This document shows, in pieces, positions 28,023 through 36,051 of a stretch of 64,000 nt of DNA. The notes under the pieces are model-generated. The model had not been told where the DNA came from, ran no database searches, and saw nothing but the letters and a program-made list of their open reading frames with translations. Source of the stretch: Corynebacterium poyangense (GTDB taxonomy: Bacteria > Actinomycetota > Actinomycetes > Mycobacteriales > Mycobacteriaceae); contig NZ_CP046884.1 in the NCBI RefSeq assembly GCF_014522205.1, positions 1,488,001 through 1,552,000 on the forward strand, in the 5' to 3' direction. Position numbers and translations under genes: made by a program. The number at the start of each line of letters is the position of its first letter. The first letter of the stretch is position 1.

Positions 28023-28195
28023 GCGCGTGGTTTCTCCTCTTAATATTCATTCTTCGGCGATCATCGATGCCGCCGCATAGGATTGACAATTTTCCACGCA
28101 CTACTGTAGCAGGTCATTCAAATAAGGTTCGACGCCCACCTCGTTGCTCTTCGTGTGTGTCGAGGTAAGCCCTCTCCTCAGGCGAAGCATGGTGA

Positions 28196-28226
28196 TAAAA
28201 AATCCTCCTCATGAAAATGAGGAGGA
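28196..28226 (-). terminator. Rho-independent terminator of rpsO
   Basis: Minus strand: TCCTCCTCAT pairs with ATGAGGAGGA over a 4-nt loop (TTTC), followed by TTTTTT. It separates rpsO from pnp, so pnp needs its own promoter unless readthrough occurs. Confidence 0.85.
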
Positions 28227-28249
28227 GAAAGCCTAAAAGCTCTGGGGAC

Positions 28250-28519
28250 TTAACGGCGAAGACCCAACCGGGAGATCAAGTCACGGTAGCGGTCAACGTT
28301 GTTTTCTGCCAAGTAGTTGAGCAATCCACGGCGACGTCCAACCAAAAGCATCAAACCACGACGGGAGTGGTGATCATGCTTGTGGAATTTGAGGTGCTCG
28401 GTGAGGTTAGAAATCCGGGCACTCAGCAAAGCAACCTGAGCCTCGGGAGAACCAGTATCGGAGTCATGAAGACCGTACTGAGATAGAATTTCTTTCTTCT
28501 GCTCGGTAGAAAGCGCCAT
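28250..28519 (-). CDS. rpsO: 30S ribosomal protein S15
   Basis: 89 residues from the ATG at 28519 with AAGGAG 8 nt upstream. The S15 hallmark [34 protein letters not shown] with the conserved His-His-Ser-Arg-Arg segment is intact, and the C-terminus [24 protein letters not shown] is typical. S15 binds the central domain of 16S rRNA and nucleates platform assembly. A structured leader of about 100 nt precedes it and may be a site for S15 autoregulation. A strong terminator follows. Confidence 0.96.
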   Translation of the reverse strand: MALSTEQKKEILSQYGLHDSDTGSPEAQVALLSARISNLTEHLKFHKHDHHSRRGLMLLVGRRRGLLNYLAENNVDRYRDLISRLGLRR

Positions 28520-28622
28520 TGCTTGCTCCTTGTATTCTCTTTCAGTCCACATCACATGGATGTCCAAGGCGATGGCCTTGGTTAACTACGCTCGGACTGC
28601 TGTGGACCACAGTCTCTAAGCC
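28520..28622 (-). promoter_or_regulatory. Structured rpsO leader, possible S15 autoregulatory site
   Basis: The predicted leader contains CCAAGG/CCTTGG (6-bp stem, 6-nt loop), an enclosing AGTCC/GGACT pairing, and TCCA/TGGA. rpsO leaders in several bacteria bind S15 and block translation. The fold and binding here are inferred, not modelled. Confidence 0.45.
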
Positions 28623-28629
28623 GGGAGGT

Positions 28630-28659
28630 AGTTTACCCTACCGCTGTCTTTTAAACCAA
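28630..28659 (-). promoter_or_regulatory. Promoter of rpsO
   Basis: Minus strand: -35 TTGGTT (28659-28654), 18-bp spacer, -10 TAAACT (28635-28630). Transcription would start near 28622, leaving a leader of about 100 nt. Confidence 0.55.
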
Positions 28660-28663
28660 ATTC

Positions 28664-29623
28664 CTATCCGCGCGGAGCGGTCTGTGCAGCAGCCTTCGTT
28701 ATCCGAGACATAAACTCTTTAAGGAAGCGCTCCACATCAACTCCCACCGCTACCTTCACGCTCTTCTTCGGGTCATTGAGTTTTTCTTCATCCCCAATGG
28801 TCCGGCCTCGGGTTTCTCCCTCGCAATCAACTTTCATGTTGATATCAAGGCAGGTCACTAGGCTCGGGTCGACAGCCACGGCTACCGCGAGTGGGTCATG
28901 CAACCCACATCCACCCAGGTGCGGCGCAGTGGTTTCATAGGCTTTGATGTAGTAGTCGGTGGCCTCAGCAAGAAAATCTCCACCCACCGTGCCGAGCTGC
29001 TGCCATTGAGCTGTTTCGGCGGTGGTCAGCAGGGTCTGCAAGGTCACATCTAGGCCAATCATCGTCACCTTCGCCCCAGAGCGGAATACCAGATCAGCCG
29101 CCTCAGGGTCCTGGTTGATATTCGCCTCCGCCCACGGGCTGACATTGCCCGGCACCGTCAAGGCGCCGCCCATAATGACGATTGTGGCGTTATCCGCAAA
29201 GGTGGCGTCGCGTTGAATGGCGGCCGCCAAGTTAGTCATCGGCCCTGTGGCAACAATGACGAGGTCTTCACCGTATTGACGCACAGCGTCAATCAAGAAA
29301 TCCACGGCCCCTTGATCGCGGACGGTTCCCTCAGGCTCAGGAATAAGTGCTTCACCAATGCCGTTACGACCGTGGATAAATGCAGAGATATCAAGAACTT
29401 CGAAGGAATCCTTGGTGATGGCATGTGGCTCACCGGCAAAAACTGGAACATCCTTATGTCCGAAAAGCTCCAAGATAGCTAAGTCATTTCGGGTGCCGGT
29501 TTCCATCAGAACATTGCCGTAGGTGCCCGTTACGCCAATAACTTCTAGTTCCTCAGAAGCCAGGGCATAAACCAAGGCTAGGGTGTCATCAATGCCTGTA
29601 TCAAGATCAAGAATAACCTTCAT
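28664..29623 (-). CDS. iunH: Inosine/uridine-preferring nucleoside hydrolase
   Basis: 319 residues. The family's N-terminal calcium-binding motif is LDLDTGIDDTLAL (residues 5-17), with GVTGTYGN, VATGPMTNLAAAI, MGGALTVPGNVSPWAEANINQDPEAA and GLDVTLQTLLT further on, and a C-terminal HDPLAVAVAVDP carrying the last metal ligand. It hydrolyses the N-glycosidic bond of ribonucleosides for base salvage. GGGAGG lies 11 nt before the ATG. The homologue in C. glutamicum occupies the same place between rpsO and ribF. Which nucleoside is preferred cannot be told from sequence. Confidence 0.9.
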   Translation of the reverse strand: MKVILDLDTGIDDTLALVYALASEELEVIGVTGTYGNVLMETGTRNDLAILELFGHKDVPVFAGEPHAITKDSFEVLDISAFIHGRNGIGEALIPEPEGTVRDQGAVDFLIDAVRQYGEDLVIVATGPMTNLAAAIQRDATFADNATIVIMGGALTVPGNVSPWAEANINQDPEAADLVFRSGAKVTMIGLDVTLQTLLTTAETAQWQQLGTVGGDFLAEATDYYIKAYETTAPHLGGCGLHDPLAVAVAVDPSLVTCLDINMKVDCEGETRGRTIGDEEKLNDPKKSVKVAVGVDVERFLKEFMSRITKAAAQTAPRG

Positions 29624-29650
29624 AATTCTCGGTACCTCCCAATGTCGGGA

Positions 29651-30631
29651 CTAATTTTCCTCGTCCGAGTCTATACCCAAGGCTCGGTAGGCATCCGAAA
29701 CATCTTGGCGTATCGCTGTTAACAGGTCCTCAATACCATTGAACTTGAGCATGTCTCGGAGATGCGCAACAAACTCCACGGTTGCACGTCGCCCATATAA
29801 ATCTGCTTCATGCCCCATGACGAAGGACTCGACACTTCGTCGATCATCCCCAAAAGTGGGATTAGTACCTACCGAAATTGCCGCTGGATAAGCAACCTTC
29901 GGTTCCATATCCCCATCGATGTCGCCCTCATTAACCACCGTGAACCACCCGGCATATACTCCATCTGCTGGAATAGCAACACAATCCGGGAAATACATGT
30001 TTGCGGTAGGAAAGCCCAGTTCACGTCCTCCCCGACCATTGCCATGAACAATCTGTCCAGATACGCTAAACCGTCTGCCTAGTGCGCGTTGTGCTGCCAC
30101 CACGTCGCCCTGGGCTAAGGCATCACGCACCACGGTAGAACTAATGCATGTGCCCTCATCCCGTAGAAGTTCGACGATATGAGCCTTAATCCCGACCTCC
30201 GAACACAGTGCTTCGAGGACGGTCGTGGTGCCGCTGGCGTCGCGTCCGAACGTGAAATTATCTCCCACATAGACAGAGCGAGCAGATAAGGTTTTTAGCA
30301 GCAGGGTGGACACATATTCTTGGGGGCTTAAACCGGCTAATTCACAGCGAAAATCAATGACCAGCACCCCATCAATCCCTAGTTCAGCTGCACGCCGTAA
30401 GCGCGAGTCCACACTCATTAATGAGGTAGGAGCGTGACCGGGTAAAAATACGCTTACCGGGTGAGGGTCAAATGTCACCATGATGCACGGCAGACCTTCG
30501 GTTCTTGCCTCTCGTACCGCCCGCGATATGAGGCCACAGTGTCCCCGGTGCATTCCGTCAAAGACACCAATTGTTACGACTGAACCCTGAGGTTGCGGAG
30601 GTACCTCTTGTAATCCACGCCAGATATCCAC
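29651..30631 (-). CDS. ribF: Bifunctional riboflavin kinase/FAD synthetase
   Basis: 326 residues. The N-terminal adenylyltransferase domain has GVFDGMHRGH (residues 22-31) and a later SSTVVRDALAQGDVVAAQRALGR segment. The C-terminal kinase domain has HGNGRGGRELGFPTANM, with the PTAN motif for ATP/Mg, and ESFVMGHEADLYGR. It makes FMN and FAD. The GTG start at 30631 has a TAGCAT box 6 nt upstream, suggesting a leaderless transcript, divergent from truB. iunH follows on the same strand after 27 nt. Confidence 0.94.
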   Translation of the reverse strand: MDIWRGLQEVPPQPQGSVVTIGVFDGMHRGHCGLISRAVREARTEGLPCIMVTFDPHPVSVFLPGHAPTSLMSVDSRLRRAAELGIDGVLVIDFRCELAGLSPQEYVSTLLLKTLSARSVYVGDNFTFGRDASGTTTVLEALCSEVGIKAHIVELLRDEGTCISSTVVRDALAQGDVVAAQRALGRRFSVSGQIVHGNGRGGRELGFPTANMYFPDCVAIPADGVYAGWFTVVNEGDIDGDMEPKVAYPAAISVGTNPTFGDDRRSVESFVMGHEADLYGRRATVEFVAHLRDMLKFNGIEDLLTAIRQDVSDAYRALGIDSDEEN

Positions 30632-30637
30632 CGCTCC

Positions 30638-30643
30638 ATGCTA
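30638..30643 (-). promoter_or_regulatory. -10 box TAGCAT of ribF
   Basis: TAGCAT (minus strand) ends 6 nt before the ribF GTG. The GGAG in the spacer is only 2 nt from the start codon, too close to act as a ribosome binding site. Confidence 0.45.
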
Positions 30644-30674
30644 CGTCATCCACACGAAGCCTTTAGACATCGCA

Positions 30675-30680
30675 TAGACT
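30675..30680 (+). promoter_or_regulatory. -10 box TAGACT of truB
   Basis: TAGACT ends 6 nt before the truB ATG (spacer GCCCTC), with no ribosome binding site. It faces away from the ribF box 32 bp to the left. Confidence 0.5.
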
Positions 30681-30686
30681 GCCCTC

Positions 30687-31586
30687 ATGCCCGTGGCGAA
30701 CTCTGGATTAGTAGTTGTAGATAAACCAGCCGGAATGACCTCTCATCATGTTGTTAGTAGGTTAAGACGTATTTACCGCACTCGAAAAATAGGTCATGCC
30801 GGCACACTGGACCCCATGGCCACCGGGGTTTTAGTCGCTGGGGTGAACCGGGGAACAAAGTTTTTAGCGCATCTAGGGGCAGCGGAAAAAAGTTATCATG
30901 CCCGAGTGCGATTAGGCGTAAGTACCAGCACCGAGGACGCAGAAGGTGAGATCATCACCACGGCGTCATCTGAAGCACTCTCAGCGCTGACAGACCACGA
31001 TATTCTTGAGACACTCACCAAATTTCGTGGCGATATTCAGCAACGCCCCTCCGCGGTGAGTGCGATAAAGATCAACGGCAAACGAGCGTATCAACGAGTC
31101 CGCGACGGCGAAGACGTGGAACTACCCAGCCGACCAATCACAATTTTTGATCTCCACGCAGACAACTTCAACCGAGAACACGGGGTGATCGACTGTGATC
31201 TACAGGTACATTGTTCCTCCGGGACCTACATCAGGGCCTTAGCCCGCGATATTGGAGACGCCCTCGGCGTAGGGGGGCATCTTATTGCGCTACGCCGCAC
31301 AGCAGTGGGGGTTTTTAGCCTTGCTGATGCCTCAACTCTGGAGGAGTTAGAATCCGCAGAACACCCTCCCCTGGTGTCCTTAGATGAAGCACTACCGCGA
31401 TGCTACCCACCCCTCGCTGTTGATACTGAACAAGCTCGAAAGCTCTCCTTGGGTCAGCGTTTGAGTCCCCGTGGACTATCCGGGATCCACAGTGCCATTG
31501 ACCCACAAGGTCACGCCGTTGCTCTTGTCCAAGAGACAGCAGAATCACTGAGAACTGTTTTCGTGGCTCGCCCGGCAACCTTATAA
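30687..31586 (+). CDS. truB: tRNA pseudouridine-55 synthase
   Basis: 299 residues. Catalytic Asp is D42 in HAGTLDPMATGVLVAG; GLVVVDKPAGMTSHHVV, KSYHARVRLGVSTSTEDAEGE and the RPSAVSAIKINGKRAYQ motif are TruB blocks, as is CSSGTYIRALARDIGDALGVGGHL. It converts U55 of the tRNA T-loop to pseudouridine. It lies divergent from ribF and convergent with pptT. The 69-nt gap to pptT shows no convincing terminator. Confidence 0.95.
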   Translation: MPVANSGLVVVDKPAGMTSHHVVSRLRRIYRTRKIGHAGTLDPMATGVLVAGVNRGTKFLAHLGAAEKSYHARVRLGVSTSTEDAEGEIITTASSEALSALTDHDILETLTKFRGDIQQRPSAVSAIKINGKRAYQRVRDGEDVELPSRPITIFDLHADNFNREHGVIDCDLQVHCSSGTYIRALARDIGDALGVGGHLIALRRTAVGVFSLADASTLEELESAEHPPLVSLDEALPRCYPPLAVDTEQARKLSLGQRLSPRGLSGIHSAIDPQGHAVALVQETAESLRTVFVARPATL

Positions 31587-31655
31587 AACTGTGTATCAGA
31601 CGATGCTTCAACGGCCACTGCTCAACGCCCACTGATGGATCTATCACCTATCTGA

Positions 31656-32312
31656 TCAATGAATGAAGGCAGTGGCCAAAATATAACCCTCACTAATGCT
31701 CCAACGTCCGTTAATAAAGGGAACAGGAGTAGGTCGCACCAGGAGATAAGAAATAAATGTGCCGTCTTCTCTAAGGTCAATTTCGGCTTGCTCAAAGCCT
31801 AGCCAACGATGAGTCAACGGAAACCACGTTTTATAGGTGGCTTCTTTCGCACAGAATAATAATCTGTCCGCGCACGCAATCCCCTGTTTTCTCAGGCTGT
31901 CCAGCTGTCGGTATTCCCCAGCGCGAGCAATACCAGATAGCACCCCATCCGGCAGGGGTTCAGCTGGCTCAACATCAATTCCTAAAGATCGCACGAAAAG
32001 TTGCGGGGCGACGGCAGCAGCCCGGAACCCTCCTGTATGGGTAATTGAACCGCATACGGTATCTGGCCACAGAGGCATACCACGGTGACCTCGTAAAATA
32101 GGGTCACCATGTTCCTTACCCAAATCCTCAAGAGCCCGATGAGCACACCACCGCGCATCACCAAATTCTGCCTTGCGTTGATCAGTAGCCTGCGACACCA
32201 GGGATTGTTCTAAAGGATGCAGGTTGTAGAAGTTACTCAAATCCAGGATCTCTGGATCAGTACGCACATAACACCAGCAAACACTCTTGGGAAACAAGGA
32301 ATCATCCATCAT
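31656..32312 (-). CDS. pptT: PptT-type 4'-phosphopantetheinyl transferase
   Basis: 218 residues from the ATG at 32312, which overlaps the stop of the upstream phosphoesterase (ATGA). Sfp-superfamily motifs: GSITHTGGFRAAAV, GIDVEP at residues 111-116 (Mg-binding Asp and Glu) and FCAKEATYKTWFPLT. It moves phosphopantetheine from coenzyme A onto carrier proteins of fatty-acid, mycolic-acid and siderophore synthases. Convergent with truB. The homologue in M. tuberculosis (Rv2794c) has the same neighbour, PptH. Confidence 0.92.
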   Translation of the reverse strand: MMDDSLFPKSVCWCYVRTDPEILDLSNFYNLHPLEQSLVSQATDQRKAEFGDARWCAHRALEDLGKEHGDPILRGHRGMPLWPDTVCGSITHTGGFRAAAVAPQLFVRSLGIDVEPAEPLPDGVLSGIARAGEYRQLDSLRKQGIACADRLLFCAKEATYKTWFPLTHRWLGFEQAEIDLREDGTFISYLLVRPTPVPFINGRWSISEGYILATAFIH

Positions 32313-33127
32313 GAATTCATTCCTTCCGTGAGAACTGGATATGGCCAGGGCATATTGCTCTTTCGAGTTTGCCATTCGCGTGGATACCCCAGAGACACCT
32401 CAATATGAGGTACCTCGTCGTAGATATCAATCCGCGGTATATGAAGATGCCCGTAGATAACAGCTTGAGCATTATATCTTTGAGCCCACCCCCGGGTATG
32501 ACGAGTTCCACACCACAACGGTATTTCTGGATGGAATACCCGCTCCGTGGGTTCTTTGATCAAAGGCCAATGGTTGACCAGGATGGTGGGACCGTTGACA
32601 CGTCCTAGACGCTTGACGCTATAGGCCAATCGATCCCAACACCAGGCTCTGACGTCGACGAACGGCGCTATCGAAAAATAATCCGTCAACACTACTTTTG
32701 CTTGCTCAGCTTGGCGTAGGGCGGCGTCGACGCTAAGACCTTCTTGCCGAAAACTGTAGTCATACAGGGTAAACAGGGGGCAGATTGTCACCCCGTTGAA
32801 AACGGGGTACGGATCCTCGGGAGTCAATACGCCGAGATTTCTCGAACCCTCGACTAACTCCTGATACTTATCCCGTCCTCGGTGTCGATCAGTAGACCGA
32901 GAAAACAATTCGTGGTTTCCCGGTGTCCAGATGATGGTGTGGAAACGCTGCTTAAGCTGGGCTAAGACTGCTAGCACAAGTTCAGTTCTCTCGGCGATGT
33001 CGCCGGCGATAATGAGCCAATCTGCAGGAGATTCTGGTTGGAGCTGATTAATGCGATCTCGATTCAACCTCACCGCAGCGTGGAGATCAGAGACCGCCCA
33101 CAGCGTCTTCTTCTCCTGGTGAGGCAT
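32309..33127 (-). CDS. pptH: PptH-type metallophosphoesterase
   Basis: 272 residues of the calcineurin-like fold with all five metal motifs: SDLHAA (S13-D14-L-H16), GDIAER, GNHELF, NHWPL and YGHLHIPR. GNHELFSRSTDRHRGRDKY is a lineage-specific insert. In mycobacteria the orthologue PptH (Rv2795c) removes phosphopantetheine from carrier proteins and opposes PptT. Here it is translationally coupled to pptT by a 4-bp overlap, which supports the same role. GGAG lies upstream of the ATG; dinF ends 5 bp before its start region. Confidence 0.85.
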   Translation of the reverse strand: MPHQEKKTLWAVSDLHAAVRLNRDRINQLQPESPADWLIIAGDIAERTELVLAVLAQLKQRFHTIIWTPGNHELFSRSTDRHRGRDKYQELVEGSRNLGVLTPEDPYPVFNGVTICPLFTLYDYSFRQEGLSVDAALRQAEQAKVVLTDYFSIAPFVDVRAWCWDRLAYSVKRLGRVNGPTILVNHWPLIKEPTERVFHPEIPLWCGTRHTRGWAQRYNAQAVIYGHLHIPRIDIYDEVPHIEVSLGYPREWQTRKSNMPWPYPVLTEGMNS

Positions 33128-33132
33128 CGCAC

Positions 33133-34464
33133 CTACTCCTTTACCACGTTACTAACCCAGCGCATTGAGTGGAACCGCCATGCTACCGCACCTAGCCGGA
33201 TAAGGATAAAAAGCACTAACCCGAACCAGATTCCGAGGAGACCGGTGTGGAATATCTGAGCGAGGATCACTGCTGGGAAGAATCCGCAGAGTACCGAAGC
33301 AATGCTGATTGTTCGGAGATAGTTAGCGTCCGCCGCCCCCAATAAGATCCCGTCGAGGGCAAAAACTATACCGCCGAGAAGCACCATGATCACCAGGAGC
33401 CACCATGGGCCGGCTAGTGCGGCACGAACCTCGTTATCTGGGGTGAAGAGAGCTGGAATGTGTCGCGAAAAAACCGCCATGATGACACAAATCAAAGCGG
33501 CGAATAACATCGACCACCGGGTGACCTGGATTCCGGTTTTTCTAGCGAGATCATACGTTCCTTTGCCGAGCGCAGCACCGGTGAGAGATTGCGCTGCTAT
33601 GCCTAGCGAATCTAACACCAAAGAGATGAAGGACCAGAGTTGGAGCAAAATTTGGTGTGCTGCTAAGGACGCCTCACCAGCTCTGGCAGCCACCGCTGCG
33701 GCCGCTAGAAAAGTTGCTTGAAAAGATAAAGAGCGCAGAATTAAGTCCCGACCTAAAACCAATTGAGAACGCATGGTGGACCAGTCAGGAAGCCACGAAC
33801 CCGAGTGACTGCGGAGAAGTTTGATCAGAAAACATGTCGCGGTGATGCTGGCACCAAGAACATTAGCGAAAGCTGAGCCGACAAGCCCCCAGTGGGCCAC
33901 AAAAAAGGGAACAGCAACAGCGCCTGGGATGACTCCGGCAAGGGTGAAAAACAACGGTGATACCGCGTCTTGTACCCCGCGCATCCAACCGTTTCCCGCC
34001 ATGATGACCAGGATTAGCGGCACTCCTAAAGCCGCGATACGCAACCAACGCGCTGCCTCGCGCCCGATGTCTTCTGAGCCAGCTAACCAGGTGGTTATAG
34101 CTGGCGCAAAAACCATAACAATGGTTGCGAGCACACTTCCGACAGCGAGGGCTACCCAGGTTGATTGGACTCCCTCACGAACTGCGGCGGAGGTATGTCC
34201 ACGTCCAAAAAAGCGCGCGGATCGTGCCGTGGTCCCATAGCTGAGGAAGGTGAGCTGAGTGGTGATCAGTGACTGAATCGTCGTACCTGCGGTAAGCGCC
34301 GCCAGGTCAAATCTGCCTAATCGTCCAACAATTGCGGTATCAAATAGCAAATACAGCGGAGGGGCAATAAGTACACCCAAGGCAGGCAGAGCCAAGGCCA
34401 AAATCTCTCGCGCGGAAATATTTACCGCAGCATCTGCCTGCTCCCGGCGGGATGAATGAGCCAT
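33133..34464 (-). CDS. dinF: MATE-family efflux protein, DinF-like
   Basis: 443 residues with twelve membrane helices. MATE/DinF blocks: ILALALPALGVLIAPPLYLLFDTAIVGRLGRFDLAALTAG in helix 1-2, GNGWMRGVQDAVSPLFF, and SLVLDSLGIAAQSLTGAALGKGTYD in the second half. It probably exports drugs or other cations in exchange for Na+ or H+. No ribosome binding site precedes the ATG at 34464, which lies 9 nt downstream of the nrnA stop, so translation is likely coupled. Same neighbour order (nrnA-dinF) as in mycobacteria. Confidence 0.9.
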   Translation of the reverse strand: MAHSSRREQADAAVNISAREILALALPALGVLIAPPLYLLFDTAIVGRLGRFDLAALTAGTTIQSLITTQLTFLSYGTTARSARFFGRGHTSAAVREGVQSTWVALAVGSVLATIVMVFAPAITTWLAGSEDIGREAARWLRIAALGVPLILVIMAGNGWMRGVQDAVSPLFFTLAGVIPGAVAVPFFVAHWGLVGSAFANVLGASITATCFLIKLLRSHSGSWLPDWSTMRSQLVLGRDLILRSLSFQATFLAAAAVAARAGEASLAAHQILLQLWSFISLVLDSLGIAAQSLTGAALGKGTYDLARKTGIQVTRWSMLFAALICVIMAVFSRHIPALFTPDNEVRAALAGPWWLLVIMVLLGGIVFALDGILLGAADANYLRTISIASVLCGFFPAVILAQIFHTGLLGIWFGLVLFILIRLGAVAWRFHSMRWVSNVVKE

Positions 34465-34473
34465 AATCAGCGC

Positions 34474-35466
34474 TTATTTCTCCAAAGAAATATCATCAAG
34501 GACGTTTTTCAGCTCAGCAACAATGGTGTCTGTTTTCCCCGAGGTAGTGTAACCAGCAGCGGGAACATGTCCACCGCCACCGAGCTGAGTAGCGATCCGA
34601 GAGACATCAATGTGGGAAGAACGCAAGGACACTGCCCAACGCCCGGGGGATGTTTCTTTAAAAACCACTCCGATATCAGCGTCATCAACTACTCGCACAA
34701 AATCAGCGAGGGATTCTACGGCGGCAGAAGAATGTCCGTAGACGGTGTCGCGATCCGCTATCAAATAGGCGACGCCTAGTTCCCCGATCTGTTCTAAGGT
34801 CACTCCGCTGAGCACCGAACCCATCATTCGTAGATCTTTCACTGAGTTTCCATCAAGAAGCTCTTCCGCAATCCGACGCGTATCAAGCCCGGTTTTCATT
34901 AGTTGAGCAGCTAGGAGGTGCATCTGAGGAGTACCCCAGCGGAAACTACCAGTGTCGGTAAGCACACCAGCATAAAGACAGTGGGCCAAGGTGCGATCTA
35001 AGGGCACGCCTAGGGTTTTGAATAAGTCCGCCAAAATCACCGTGGTGGACTCAGCCTCAGGTTGAATGATATTGAGTGTCCCAAATCCAGGGTTGGAAGC
35101 ATGGTGATCAATCACCAACGTACGAGAGGACTGGGCTATGGCATCTGCTAACGCGCCGGTTCGATCCAAGGATCCACAATCAACAACAATAATTAAGTCC
35201 ACCGGAGGTAATTCTGCTGTTAGCTCTATGTCTGTGGCTCCGGGAATGGTTAGCAGATTCCGGGGGATTTCTTGAGCTTGTCCGATAAAACCCCGTGCTC
35301 TTTTACCGAGGTAACGAAGGGCGTGGACCACTGCCGTAATAGAGCCGATGGCATCAGCATCAGGCCGAAGATGGCCCACTACGGCAACGCGTGCCGCAGA
35401 ATCAATCACATAGCGGGCCTTATCAAAATGATGGTGGTGTTCTCTGTTGAAACCCTGATGCTCCAC
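34474..35466 (-). CDS. nrnA: NrnA-like DHH-DHHA1 phosphoesterase
   Basis: 330 residues from the GTG at 35466, 1 nt after the rbfA stop; a start at 35508 would overlap rbfA by 41 nt. DHH-family motifs: VVGHLRPDADAIGS, VDLIIVVDCGS, VIDHHASN and AGVLTDTGSFRWGTP; the DHHA1 domain ends with LGGGGHVPAAGYTTSG. Family members degrade nano-RNA, dephosphorylate pAp, and in mycobacteria hydrolyse c-di-AMP/pApA. The His-tract REHHHHFDKAR near the N-terminus is unusual but outside the core. rbfA-nrnA-dinF form one unit. Confidence 0.9.
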   Translation of the reverse strand: MEHQGFNREHHHHFDKARYVIDSAARVAVVGHLRPDADAIGSITAVVHALRYLGKRARGFIGQAQEIPRNLLTIPGATDIELTAELPPVDLIIVVDCGSLDRTGALADAIAQSSRTLVIDHHASNPGFGTLNIIQPEAESTTVILADLFKTLGVPLDRTLAHCLYAGVLTDTGSFRWGTPQMHLLAAQLMKTGLDTRRIAEELLDGNSVKDLRMMGSVLSGVTLEQIGELGVAYLIADRDTVYGHSSAAVESLADFVRVVDDADIGVVFKETSPGRWAVSLRSSHIDVSRIATQLGGGGHVPAAGYTTSGKTDTIVAELKNVLDDISLEK

Positions 35467-35467
35467 C

Positions 35468-35911
35468 CTAGTCTTCTTCCTGCTCTGAATCTCGATAAGG
35501 ATTAGCATCCCCAGCAGGAACAGCGGTTTCCTTTAACTTTGCTAACTCCGCATCACGGGCCTTAGCGCGCGCCAAAAGTTCTTCCATCCGAGCGGATGTT
35601 TCCGGCACAGTGTCAACTTCAAAACTCAAGGTTGGAGTAAAACGAACATTAAGTTCATTCCCGACGATTTTACGGAGTTGCCCACGGACCTTAGTAAAGA
35701 CCTCAGCTGCCGCATCAAAATCTGGTTCTTCAGCTAAAGTGCGACCGCGAACAGTGTAGTACACGGTAGCATCATGGAGGTCTCCAGTGACCTTAGTGTC
35801 GGTGATGGTCACGAGTTCTAAACGCGGATCCTTGATCTGGCGTTCAATAGCGGTGGCCACAATGGTCTGAATACGTTTAGCCATACGAGCAGCTCGTTGG
35901 TGATCGGACAT
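35468..35911 (-). CDS. rbfA: Ribosome-binding factor A
   Basis: 147 residues from the ATG at 35911 (GGGGAG 5 nt upstream); an upstream start at 35974 would add 21 unrelated residues. KH-like RbfA fold: [49 protein letters not shown] and [22 protein letters not shown]. It assists late 16S rRNA 5'-end maturation in the 30S subunit. The acidic C-terminal tail (YRDSEQEED) is typical in actinobacteria. Follows infB after a hairpin. Confidence 0.94.
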   Translation of the reverse strand: MSDHQRAARMAKRIQTIVATAIERQIKDPRLELVTITDTKVTGDLHDATVYYTVRGRTLAEEPDFDAAAEVFTKVRGQLRKIVGNELNVRFTPTLSFEVDTVPETSARMEELLARAKARDAELAKLKETAVPAGDANPYRDSEQEED

Positions 35912-35975
35912 AGGACTCCCCTTCTCCTTAGTTGATAACCAGTAATACAGCGTCAAGATTCTACCCCATACCAAA

Positions 35976-36006
35976 GCCCCTGAGAGCGGTTCAGGCTCTC
36001 AGGGGC
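35976..36006 (-). terminator. Hairpin between infB and rbfA
   Basis: GCCCCTGAGAG pairs with CTCTCAGGGGC (11-bp stem, 9-nt loop) 46 bp after the infB stop. Only a weak T-run follows (CTTTGGTAT), so it probably attenuates rather than stops transcription into rbfA. Confidence 0.6.
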
Positions 36007-36051
36007 GAGGGATTGTGATGAAGCTATCCTCCCGCATGGGGAGAGTGCGGT

